Shown: in pieces, positions 18,066-26,059 of the stretch
Numbering within the stretch: position 1 is the stretch's first letter
How the letters are laid out: each line of letters starts with the position of its first letter
NCBI RefSeq assembly: GCF_004353905.1
Contig: NZ_SMOD01000022.1
Coordinates: 84,994 to 148,993 of the forward strand
Reading direction: 5' to 3'
From: Paraburkholderia guartelaensis
GTDB lineage: Bacteria; Pseudomonadota; Gammaproteobacteria; Burkholderiales; Burkholderiaceae
Length of the DNA: 64,000 nt
Position numbers and translations under genes: made by a program
The notes under the pieces: generated by a model
Told to the model about the DNA's origin: nothing
The model's input: only the letters and a program-made list of their open reading frames with translations
The model's database searches: none

Positions 18066-20039
18066 TCACTTCGCACTGAACGGCGACACCATCGCATTCG
18101 CTGTGGTCGTGCTCGCCGCTGCCGGCGTCCACCGGTACACCACCGCGCTCGAAGCGTTGTAGTTATCCTTCGTCACCACATACTCGCCGGTCGAGCGCAG
18201 ATACGCACGCAGGCCGTACATCGAATCCACGTCGTTGCCCACGTACACCGCGTTCGAGTTGCTATTGATGAGTGTCGTGTCGATCGCGCCCGTGGTGAGG
18301 TTGAACGCATCGATGTTCGGCACGGTGTGCACGTAGCCCACGAACAGATAATTTCCAGCGGCTGCAATCGATTTGGGATTCGCGCTCGTGAGCGTAATCA
18401 CCGGATTCGGCGCACTCGTATTGCCGGCGAGCCAGCCGTGATACACCTCGACGCGCGTGCCGACTGCCGTCCAGTCGGTGATGCTCGCGTCTTCTCCCGT
18501 GAGGATCATCGTGTCGCTTTCGGGCAGGTAGACGATGCGTGTGAGCCGCGAAATCGTGGCGGGAATCGGCGTGGTGATCGCCGCGCCCCAGGTCGGCTTG
18601 CCGGTCGAGTCGAAGCCGGTCAGCGGGTAGTGGGAAATGACGTTGGTCTTGTCGAGGCCAACCCACAGGTCGCCCTTGCTGTCGAGACAAAAGCCGTTGC
18701 GCACCGGGGCCGTCGTATTGAACGCCGCCCCCGGCAGCGTGTAATCCGGAATGGCGATATAGCCGCTCGCCGCGTTGAAGTGGAAGAAGTAGAACGTATC
18801 GGGGTTCTGCCCGGCCGCCACGAGAATGCGCTGGCCACCCACGCTCGCCACCTGCGCGAAATGCTCGCCTCGCGCGGTGTCGGCGAGATTGATGCGCGGA
18901 TCGGACGGATACGTGATGGGGTCAATGGTGTTGGCCACGAAGGTGCCGCCGGCCGTTCCCGAATAGATATTCATGCCGCCGTAGAACAGCGCGCCATCGG
19001 TGGCCGGGTCCGGCGCCGCATTGCCTTCGAAATTGAGCGACTGCAGCTTCCAGCGCAGCGTCCCGGTGCCGTCGTAAGCCTGCAGATCGGTGCCGCCGTT
19101 GCGGCCGAGGTCCCACGAGCCGCCCCACGGATTGTTCAGCACGTACAGCATGCCTGCGGAATCCTTGCCGATGCCAACCACGCGCGTAAAGCGCTTGTCG
19201 CCCACCTGCCCCTTGATGCCCGTGGTCGTGTCGAGATAGCCGCCCAGAACGCCGAACGTGCCGGTTTGCGAAGGCATGCCCGCTACGCTGAAGGTCTTGA
19301 TGTTCATGTCGGGACCCGAGTCGCCGATCATCAACTGTGAGGTCTGCGAATCGAAATACAGCGACGACGGCCGCGCCGTGGATGCCAGCTGGATCGTGTT
19401 CAAGAGCTGACCGCCGGCACTGAATTCGAGCACGGCGCCCGCGCTCTTCTGGGCGACCCAGAGGTTGCCGCTCGCGTCGAGTGTCAGCGCGCCTGGGCAC
19501 GCCACGCTGATATCGCGTTGCCAGACGCCGTCCGTGGTGTACACACGCACGCGGTTGCCGGGGAAATCGCTCACGTAGAGCAGCGAGCCGGAAGTCGCGA
19601 GTCCGGTGATGACATCGGCGAGCTTTTCGGTCGTATCGGCGCTCACGGGGATCAGCAAGTCGCGCGCGCCGCTCGTGCGGTTGTAGCGCCCGACGTTGCC
19701 GCTGCCATACGTGGCGTTGTACTGCATCGCGACGAACAGCGAAGTCGTGTTGCCCGTGATCGCGCCGCCCTGGAAGTCGCCGTGCCCGCCGATCGAGCCG
19801 AGGCTCTGGCCGTTCTGGTAAATCGCCAGGCCGCCTTCGTTTTCATCCCACATCGACGACGTATAGATGACGCCTTCGGGCGCGACCCACATCGAGCGGG
19901 CCACGTTGCCCACGTGCGTCGCGTTGGTGCCGTAGGTGTTCGCAATCCAGTCGGTGGAGTATTGCGCTTCGCAAACGGGCGCAACCGTTGCGGTGAGAGC
20001 GGCCGCCAGCCATGCAGCGCCAATTCGATGCAAGATCAT
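18066..20039 (-). CDS. Secreted NHL/beta-propeller-like protein
   Basis: A 657-residue protein with a Sec signal peptide (about 25 residues, ending CEAQY). The rest is rich in Gly, Thr, Ser and Asn and shows repeated blade-like patterns such as LTLDASGNLWVAQK, GIGKDSAGMLYVLNN and GFCLDSKGDLWVGLD, the NHL/SMP-30 type of beta-propeller. No catalytic residues can be assigned. It is probably periplasmic or extracellular; a binding or lactonase-like role is possible but not shown. A 7-base inverted repeat lies just upstream of the start. No operon partner. Confidence 0.75.
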   Translation of the reverse strand: MILHRIGAAWLAAALTATVAPVCEAQYSTDWIANTYGTNATHVGNVARSMWVAPEGVIYTSSMWDENEGGLAIYQNGQSLGSIGGHGDFQGGAITGNTTSLFVAMQYNATYGSGNVGRYNRTSGARDLLIPVSADTTEKLADVITGLATSGSLLYVSDFPGNRVRVYTTDGVWQRDISVACPGALTLDASGNLWVAQKSAGAVLEFSAGGQLLNTIQLASTARPSSLYFDSQTSQLMIGDSGPDMNIKTFSVAGMPSQTGTFGVLGGYLDTTTGIKGQVGDKRFTRVVGIGKDSAGMLYVLNNPWGGSWDLGRNGGTDLQAYDGTGTLRWKLQSLNFEGNAAPDPATDGALFYGGMNIYSGTAGGTFVANTIDPITYPSDPRINLADTARGEHFAQVASVGGQRILVAAGQNPDTFYFFHFNAASGYIAIPDYTLPGAAFNTTAPVRNGFCLDSKGDLWVGLDKTNVISHYPLTGFDSTGKPTWGAAITTPIPATISRLTRIVYLPESDTMILTGEDASITDWTAVGTRVEVYHGWLAGNTSAPNPVITLTSANPKSIAAAGNYLFVGYVHTVPNIDAFNLTTGAIDTTLINSNSNAVYVGNDVDSMYGLRAYLRSTGEYVVTKDNYNASSAVVYRWTPAAASTTTANAMVSPFSAK

Positions 20040-20056
20040 GAAAAATTCTTTGATTC

Positions 20057-20074
20057 GTACACCTTACGGTGTAC
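20057..20074. promoter_or_regulatory. Inverted repeat upstream of the beta-propeller gene
   Basis: GTACACC and GGTGTAC form perfect 7-base arms around TTAC, 18 to 35 bases before the ATG at 20039. It could be an operator or a hairpin in the mRNA leader. Confidence 0.45.
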
Positions 20075-20252
20075 CAGTTGAAAATGCGGTGTTGCCCGCG
20101 TGGCAAACGCGCAGGCCGATTCCCGACGATTCGAATCCGTGCACGCCACCGCGCGCGGCGTCATGCGTCGAATTGGTGTGGAACTTCGTCAAAGTTAACG
20201 GCAGCCACACTGCGGGAATTGAGTGCTTTTTGACCGCGAAGATTACAGGCGT

Positions 20253-20284
20253 AAAAAAAAGCGCGACGGCCTTCGCCGTCGCGC
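20253..20284 (-). terminator. Rho-independent terminator of yjiX-cstA
   Basis: On the minus strand: stem GCGCGACGGC/GCCGTCGCGC with a GAAG loop, ending in eight T. It lies 32 bases after the yjiX stop codon. Confidence 0.85.
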
Positions 20285-20315
20285 CTCGTGCTGAACGTAT
20301 CCGCTCAGTCTGGAG

Positions 20316-20522
20316 TTAGCAGCACTTGCCTGCCCCCGACCCATACCTGGCGTTTTGCCGCTCGCGGAAAAACTCCTCGTAGGTCATGACCGGGCGGTCG
20401 GGATGCGTCTCACGCGCATGCGCGACGTAGCCCTCGTAGTCCGGCAAACCGACCATCAAACGCATGGCCTGGCCGAGATAGCGCCCGGCCGTCTGTACGT
20501 TGTCGCGAAGTCCCGAGAACAT
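20316..20522 (-). CDS. yjiX: YbdD/YjiX family small protein
   Basis: A 68-residue protein with the family pattern GRYLGQAMRLMVGLPDYEGYVAHARETHP and a terminal GAGKCC. YbdD/YjiX proteins are encoded directly after CstA-type pyruvate transporters in many bacteria and are needed for, or tied to, their function; the mechanism is unclear. Here it is 25 bases downstream of cstA with GGAG before the ATG, so the two form an operon ending in the terminator at 20253. Confidence 0.9.
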   Translation of the reverse strand: MFSGLRDNVQTAGRYLGQAMRLMVGLPDYEGYVAHARETHPDRPVMTYEEFFRERQNARYGSGAGKCC

Positions 20523-20547
20523 GGTGTGCTCCGTTCAGTAGCGTCGA

Positions 20548-22635
20548 TCAATGCACGCGATTCGTCACAGCCGCCGCGCCGCCGGCCGGCATCGCCTGAT
20601 ACGGCGTTTCCTGCACAGTCGGACGATCGATGCGGCGCGCACGAGCAATCGCGATCAGGCCGTACACGACGATGCTCACCACCACGAAGATGAACAGGCC
20701 CGAAAGCGCGGCATCGACATAGTCGTTGAACACCATGCGCTGCATCTGCTCGAGCGACTTGGCGGGCGCAACGATCTTGCCATCAGCGATCGCCGCCGAA
20801 AGCTTCTGTGCGTGCGCGACGAAGCTCACCTTCGGGTTGCTGTCGAAAATCTTCTGCCAGCCCGCCGTGAGTGTGCAGATGAGGAGCCACACCGTGGGCA
20901 GTGCCGTCACCCATGCGAACTTCTCGCGCTTCATCTTGAAGAGCACGACGGTGGCGAGCATCAGTGCGATACCGGCGAGCATCTGGTTCGAGATACCGAA
21001 GAGCGGCCACAGCGTATTGATGCCGCCCAGCGGATCGACGACGCCCTGGTAGAGGAAGTAGCCCCACGCAGCCACGCACAGCGCGGTCGCGATCAGGTTG
21101 GCCGGCAGCGACTCCGTGCGCTTGAGCGACGGGTGGAACGTGCCGAGCAGGTCTTGCAGCATGAAGCGGCCCGCGCGCGTGCCCGCGTCGACGGCGGTCA
21201 GGATGAAGAGCGCCTCGAAGAGGATGGCGAAGTGATACCAGAACGCCATCATCGCCTCGCCGCCGATCACCTGGTGCAGGATCTGCGCCATGCCTACGGC
21301 CAGCGTCGGTGCGCCGCCTGCGCGCGCCACGATCGTGGTTTCGCCCACGGCGTGTGCGGTTTGCGTGAGCATGTCGGGCGTGAGCATGAAGCCCCAGTGG
21401 CCAACGGTTTGCGCCACGGCGTCCGGCGTCGTGCCGAGCACGGCGAGCGGCGCGTTCATCGCGAAGTACACGCCCGGCTCGATCACCGAGGCGGCCACGA
21501 GTGCCATGATCGCGACGAACGATTCCATCAGCATCGCGCCGTAACCGATGAAGCGCGCGTTGGTTTCGTTATCGAGCAGCTTGGGCGTCGTGCCCGACGA
21601 GATCAGCGCATGGAAGCCCGACACCGAGCCGCACGCGATCGTGATGAAGAGGAACGGGAACAGGTTGCCCGACCACACCGGGCCCGTGCCGTCGATGAAC
21701 TTCGTGAAGGCCGGCATCTTCAGTTCCGGCGCGACGATCAGAATGCCGATCGCGAGCGCGAGAATCGTGCCGATCTTGAGGAACGTCGAGAGGTAGTCGC
21801 GCGGCGCGAGCAGGAGCCACACCGGCAGCACCGAAGCGACGAAGCCATAACCGATCAGGATCCACGTGAGCTGCGTGCCCGTGAACGTGAACCAGGCTGC
21901 GAGCGTGGGCGAATCGTGCACGTGCTGGCCGAAGGCGATGGAAGCCATCAGCAGGACGAAACCGATGATCGAAATCTCGCCGATCTTGCCCGGGCGGATG
22001 TAGCGAACGTACAGGCCCATGAAGATCGCGATGGGGATCGTCGCGGCCACCGTGAACGTGCCCCACGGCGAGTTCGTGAGCGCCTTCACGACGATCAGCG
22101 CGAGCACCGCGAGAATGATGATCATGATGAGGAAGGTGCCGAACAGCGCGATCACGCCGGGCACCGGGCCGAGTTCCATCTTCACGAGGTCGCCCAGCGA
22201 GCGGCCGTCGCGGCGCGTGGAGAGGAACAGCACCACGAAGTCCTGCACGGCGCCCGCGAACACCACGCCCGCGAGAATCCAGAGCATGCCGGGCATGTAG
22301 CCCATCTGCGCGGCCAGCACCGGGCCCACGAGCGGACCCGCGCCCGCGATCGCCGCGAAGTGATGGCCGAACAGTACGAACTTGTTGGTGGGCACGTAGT
22401 CGAGCCCGTCGTTGTGGCGCACGGCCGGCGTCATGCGCAGGCCGTCGAGCTGCAGCACCTGCGTGGCGATGAAGCGGCTATAAAAGCGATACGCGATCAG
22501 ATAGACGCACACGGCGCAGATCACGATCCACAGTGCGCTGATTCGCTCGCCGTGCGCGAGCGCGATGGTGCCGAACGCGAACGCGCCAAGCAGCGCGACC
22601 AGCGTCCAGACGACAAAACTGGATGTCCGACTCAT
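20548..22635 (-). CDS. cstA: CstA-family pyruvate/peptide transporter
   Basis: A 695-residue inner-membrane protein with roughly 16-18 hydrophobic segments covering most of its length. It has CstA signatures HHFAAIAGAGPLVGPVLAAQ and GSVSGFHALISSGTTPK. CstA and its paralogue BtsT take up pyruvate (older work: peptides) at carbon starvation. The divergent two-component system at 22977 resembles pyruvate-responsive LytS-like or cache-kinase control seen for such genes, so it probably regulates cstA; that is inference. Start ATG with GGAGACACC upstream. Confidence 0.92.
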   Translation of the reverse strand: MSRTSSFVVWTLVALLGAFAFGTIALAHGERISALWIVICAVCVYLIAYRFYSRFIATQVLQLDGLRMTPAVRHNDGLDYVPTNKFVLFGHHFAAIAGAGPLVGPVLAAQMGYMPGMLWILAGVVFAGAVQDFVVLFLSTRRDGRSLGDLVKMELGPVPGVIALFGTFLIMIIILAVLALIVVKALTNSPWGTFTVAATIPIAIFMGLYVRYIRPGKIGEISIIGFVLLMASIAFGQHVHDSPTLAAWFTFTGTQLTWILIGYGFVASVLPVWLLLAPRDYLSTFLKIGTILALAIGILIVAPELKMPAFTKFIDGTGPVWSGNLFPFLFITIACGSVSGFHALISSGTTPKLLDNETNARFIGYGAMLMESFVAIMALVAASVIEPGVYFAMNAPLAVLGTTPDAVAQTVGHWGFMLTPDMLTQTAHAVGETTIVARAGGAPTLAVGMAQILHQVIGGEAMMAFWYHFAILFEALFILTAVDAGTRAGRFMLQDLLGTFHPSLKRTESLPANLIATALCVAAWGYFLYQGVVDPLGGINTLWPLFGISNQMLAGIALMLATVVLFKMKREKFAWVTALPTVWLLICTLTAGWQKIFDSNPKVSFVAHAQKLSAAIADGKIVAPAKSLEQMQRMVFNDYVDAALSGLFIFVVVSIVVYGLIAIARARRIDRPTVQETPYQAMPAGGAAAVTNRVH

Positions 22636-22976
22636 GCGGTGTCTCCGTTATGTTTTTAGCTTTGTGTCCGGCATCGGAACCGGACCCTTGTGCGCCGTCC
22701 ACATCGTCTTGGCGATGGCAGCGCATGCATGACGCATTACGCCATGTCGTGGGCGGTAGTATTCGCTTTCAGACCGTCAGCCACAACCGGACAACTACGT
22801 AAGCGCGCTACGTAGAACTACGTAGGGAAGGCAACAATTCGTTGCGCACGCAACGACAATCGCGGCCCGTCGCGCAACACGCGGTGTAAGAGGACCCTCT
22901 CGACCGCAGCGTGGATTTTGCCCGCCTCGCCGCGCGCGCCCGGTTATGCTTGCAGTCTCAGCTTCCGAACACCGTC
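22636..22976. promoter_or_regulatory. Divergent control region between cstA and the sensor kinase, with three TACGTA boxes
   Basis: The region has three copies of TACGTA at 22796, 22809 and 22819, spaced 13 and 10 bases, close to one helical turn each. Next to them is an inverted repeat CGTTGCG-CA-CGCAACG at 22840-22855. This pattern suits a response-regulator binding site, most simply for the NarL-type regulator encoded downstream. No experiment supports this here. Confidence 0.5.
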
Positions 22977-24470
22977 ATGCCCGCCCCATTTTTCTTCGCC
23001 GACCGCCGCCTGAAGACGAAAATCTTCCTGCTCGCGGTCGTACCGTTCCTCGCGGCCATTGCCGGCATCGGTATCGGCGTGCGCCAGCAGGCCACACAGC
23101 TCGCGCAAACGCAGCACGCGACGATGCAGAGCGCGTATATGTCGAGCAAGGAAATCGAGCTGCGCCACTACGTGGAGCTGGCCACGAGCGCCATCGCGCC
23201 GCTCTATGCGCCCGAGGAAAACGCCAGCGACGCGTTGCCCGCGCCCGACAGCGAAGCCGACCGCCAGCTGGCCGCGCTAGCCGTGCTGCAGAAGATGGAC
23301 TTCGGCCCCGACGGCTATTTCTTCGTCTACGACATGCACGGGCGCTCGCTCATGCATCCGCGCGAGCCCGCGCTCGTCGGCCAGGATCTCTGGAACCTGC
23401 GCGACCCGCAGGGCGCGCTCACGATCCAGCAACTGATTGCCGCGGCCCAGCGCGGCGGCGGCTACGTGCGCTATATGTGGCACCGGCCGTCCACGGGCAA
23501 GCTCGCGCCCAAGCTCGGCTACGTTGTGCCGCTGCCGCGCTGGGGCTGGATGATCGGCACCGGCATCTATCTCGACGACGTCGATTCGACGCTCGCGCAC
23601 ATCGACGAGCGCGCCTCCGCGAATATCGAGCACACCATCCAGTGGCTCGGCGTGATCGCACTTGCGGGCGTGCTCGTGATCGCGCTCGGTGCGCTCGTGC
23701 TCAACGTGAGCGAGCACCGCAGCACCGACGCCAAGCTCAAGCGCCTCGCGCAGCAGGTGGTCGAATCGCAGGAGCAGGAGCGGGCGCGGCTCTCGCGCGA
23801 ACTGCACGATGGCATCAGCCAGATGCTCGTTTCGGTGAAGCTGCTGCTGGAGTCGGCGCTGACACGCTTCGAGCGCGGCGAAACGCGCGTGCCTGCCGCC
23901 GAAGCGTCGCTCGCCACCGGCCTCTCACGTCTTTCCGACACGCTGCGCGAAGTACGCAGCATCTCGCATGCACTGCGCCCCTCGATGCTCGACGACCTGG
24001 GCCTCGCTGCCGCGCTGGAGCAACTCACGCGCGAGATGGCCGAGCAAACGGGCATCGAGATCGCCTTCACGCAAACCGCGCCGAAGCCGGCGAGCAAAAA
24101 GGCACAAGTCCCCGCGCTGCCGGACGCCGTCAACACCGTGCTCTTTCGCATTGCGCAGGAAGCGCTCACCAACATCGTGCGCCACGCGCAAGCGGCGCGC
24201 GCCGCGCTCACGCTGGAAGTCGCCGCGAGCGGCGTGACACTTGGCATTGCCGACAACGGCCGTGGCTTCGACGTGGCGCACGCGCTGGCCGACCCGCGCG
24301 CGGGTCTGGGCCTGCGCAACATGCGCGAGCGCCTGGAGGCGCTGGGCGGCCGCCTCGACATTACCTCGCAGCCTGGCCATACGCTCGTCACCGCGTGGGT
24401 GCCTATTGCGTCCAATGCGGCGTCGAATGCAGCACCCAAAGCCGCTGCCGTATCAGGAACGCCGACATGA
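22977..24470 (+). CDS. Sensor histidine kinase, cache domain plus HisKA_3
   Basis: About 497 residues. Membrane segment 1 (KIFLLAVVPFLAAIAGIGIGV), a periplasmic single-cache domain (residues about 45-210, with FGPDGYFFVYDMHGRSLMHP), membrane segment 2 (WLGVIALAGVLVIALGALVL), then a NarX-like kinase core: phospho-acceptor His in SRELHDGISQML, N-box AQEALTNIVRHAQ and G-box ADNGRGFD. Cache domains of this type often bind small carboxylates. The GTG at 22911 is in frame too; I chose the ATG at 22977, just before the first membrane segment. Its stop overlaps the response regulator start. Confidence 0.88.
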   Translation: MPAPFFFADRRLKTKIFLLAVVPFLAAIAGIGIGVRQQATQLAQTQHATMQSAYMSSKEIELRHYVELATSAIAPLYAPEENASDALPAPDSEADRQLAALAVLQKMDFGPDGYFFVYDMHGRSLMHPREPALVGQDLWNLRDPQGALTIQQLIAAAQRGGGYVRYMWHRPSTGKLAPKLGYVVPLPRWGWMIGTGIYLDDVDSTLAHIDERASANIEHTIQWLGVIALAGVLVIALGALVLNVSEHRSTDAKLKRLAQQVVESQEQERARLSRELHDGISQMLVSVKLLLESALTRFERGETRVPAAEASLATGLSRLSDTLREVRSISHALRPSMLDDLGLAAALEQLTREMAEQTGIEIAFTQTAPKPASKKAQVPALPDAVNTVLFRIAQEALTNIVRHAQAARAALTLEVAASGVTLGIADNGRGFDVAHALADPRAGLGLRNMRERLEALGGRLDITSQPGHTLVTAWVPIASNAASNAAPKAAAVSGTPT

Positions 24471-25138
24471 CGATGACGAATGCAAACGTGACCGATCCGA
24501 CCAGCCCGGGCGCCAGGCCCGCGCGCCTCGTCCTCGTGGACGACCATCCTCTCGTGCGCGACGGCCTGCGCGCGCGGCTCGAAGCCGTGCCGGGTTTCGA
24601 GGTGGCGGGCGAAGCCGGCAACGCCGACGAGGCCATCGCGCTCGCAGCGTCGCTCGAACCCGATCTCGTCCTGATGGACGTGGGCATGGCGGGCGTGAAC
24701 GGCATCGCGCTCGCGGGTATTTTCCACGAGCGCTTTCCGGCCATCCGCGTGTTGATGCTGTCGATGCACGACAACGTCGAATACGTGACGGAGGCGGTGC
24801 GTGCGGGCGCGAGCGGCTATGTGCTCAAGGATTCGCCGGCCACCGAGATCATCCGCGCGATCGAGGCGGTGCTGGCCGGGCGCACGTATTTCAGCGCGGG
24901 CTTGAGCGCACGCATGATCCAGGCGTCGGCACGCAGCACGCCCGTCGAGCGTCTGACGCCGCGCGAGCGGGACATTCTCGACGCGCTCGCGCAAGGACTA
25001 TCGAGCAAGCAGATCGCGCAGCGCGAGGGGCTATCGGTGCGCACAGTGGAAACGCACCGGCTCAACCTCAAGCGCAAGCTGGAGATCGAAGGCCAGGCGG
25101 AGTTGATCAAGTTCGCGGTGGAGCACCGCAGAAAGTGA
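24467..25138 (+). CDS. NarL/FixJ family response regulator
   Basis: A 223-residue regulator. The receiver domain has acidic pocket VDDHP, phospho-acceptor Asp in LVLMDVGMAG, Thr/Ser at LMLSMH and Lys in YVLKDSP. The C-terminal LuxR-type helix-turn-helix reads LTPRERDILDALAQGLSSKQIA. ATG overlaps the kinase stop by four bases (ATGA), so the pair is coupled. The likely target is the divergent cstA operon through the TACGTA boxes, an inference. A terminator follows directly. Confidence 0.92.
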   Translation: MTMTNANVTDPTSPGARPARLVLVDDHPLVRDGLRARLEAVPGFEVAGEAGNADEAIALAASLEPDLVLMDVGMAGVNGIALAGIFHERFPAIRVLMLSMHDNVEYVTEAVRAGASGYVLKDSPATEIIRAIEAVLAGRTYFSAGLSARMIQASARSTPVERLTPRERDILDALAQGLSSKQIAQREGLSVRTVETHRLNLKRKLEIEGQAELIKFAVEHRRK

Positions 25139-25140
25139 AA

Positions 25141-25170
25141 CGGGCGCACCGGCTTACCCGGTGCGCCCGT
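25141..25170. terminator. Terminator-like hairpin between convergent genes
   Basis: Long stem CGGGCGCACCGG/CCGGTGCGCCCG with a five-base loop immediately after the response regulator stop, facing the hpnM stop. The T-tract is short, so strength is uncertain. Confidence 0.6.
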
Positions 25171-25205
25171 CATTGCACAATGCGTGTGCAACCACCAATC
25201 GACGA

Positions 25206-25814
25206 TCAGCTGCGCGCGTTGTGGTCGACGAGGAACTTGATGAGCCCGTCGATGCCGCCCTTGGCGATCTGGTCGGCAAATTGCGTCTGGTAGACCTGGA
25301 TCAGCCACGCACCCATCATGTTGATGTCGTAGATCTTCCAGCCGTTGGGTGTTTGCGTGAGACGGTAGTCGATCGCGTCGTCGCCGCCGTTGCTGATCAC
25401 GTGCGACTGCACCACGGTGTCTTTCGCACCCGCACCCGTGTTCGAGGGTGCGAACTTGAAGCTCACCTGCGTATCGCGCAGTTGCGAGAGCGACGAGGCG
25501 TACGTCTTCACGAGCAGGAGTTGAAATTGCTCATACAGCTTCTGCTGCTGTTCGGGCGTGGCCGTCGCCCAGGGTTTGCCAACGGCGATCCGCGTGGTGC
25601 GTTTGAAGTCGGTGGCGGGAACGAAATGGGTCTCGACCACCTGGGTGATCTTGTTCATGTCGCCGCCGCGCGCTTGCGGGTCGGCCTGCATCGCCTTCAC
25701 GGTGCCTTCCACGGCGGCCTTGACGGTGGCATCCGGCGCGGTTTGCGCGAACGCGGCGCCCGAAACGCCCGTGAAACAGGCGGCGACGAAAAATGCGGTC
25801 AGGTAACGTTTCAT
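25206..25814 (-). CDS. hpnM: MlaC/Ttg2D-type lipid-binding protein HpnM
   Basis: A 202-residue periplasmic protein with a signal peptide (MKRYLTAFFVAACFTGVSG, cleavage after AFAQ-like sequence). The mature part matches the MlaC/toluene-tolerance family (RTTRIAVGKPWATATPEQQQ, YEQFQLLLVKTYASSL, GWKIYDINMMGAWLI), which carries lipids across the periplasm. In hopanoid clusters this member is called HpnM. It is divergent from hpnN, and together with HpnN and the MlaA-like lipoprotein it suggests a dedicated route for hopanoid movement to the outer membrane. Confidence 0.87.
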   Translation of the reverse strand: MKRYLTAFFVAACFTGVSGAAFAQTAPDATVKAAVEGTVKAMQADPQARGGDMNKITQVVETHFVPATDFKRTTRIAVGKPWATATPEQQQKLYEQFQLLLVKTYASSLSQLRDTQVSFKFAPSNTGAGAKDTVVQSHVISNGGDDAIDYRLTQTPNGWKIYDINMMGAWLIQVYQTQFADQIAKGGIDGLIKFLVDHNARS

Positions 25815-26059
25815 ACGCTCTTCTGGAACAGTGAAATTCAGGCGCCGGTATACAGTGCGACTCAGTGCGTGCGGTTAAGTGCAAGTGCAATCACGTAACC
25901 TTCACGCCGCCGGCTGAGCCAGTATAACGGCTTTGGCAGATGCGCTGCCGGGGCGCTGCCTCGAGCCCAAGTGTGCAAGACCCGCGCCGGGACGGGCGGG
26001 GCCGGTATACTTGTGCGTTTCGCGTCAAAGAACCTAATTGACAGGGCCCCCTCGCCTGT

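Noticed and set aside
20551..22659. 702-codon open frame opposite cstA
   Set aside because: Arg/His/Glu-rich shadow of the GC-rich cstA gene on the other strand; no domain and unnatural composition.
22946..25138. 730-codon frame across the histidine kinase and response regulator
   Set aside because: The first part is an out-of-frame Arg/Ala-rich artefact; only the end, in frame with the response regulator, is real.
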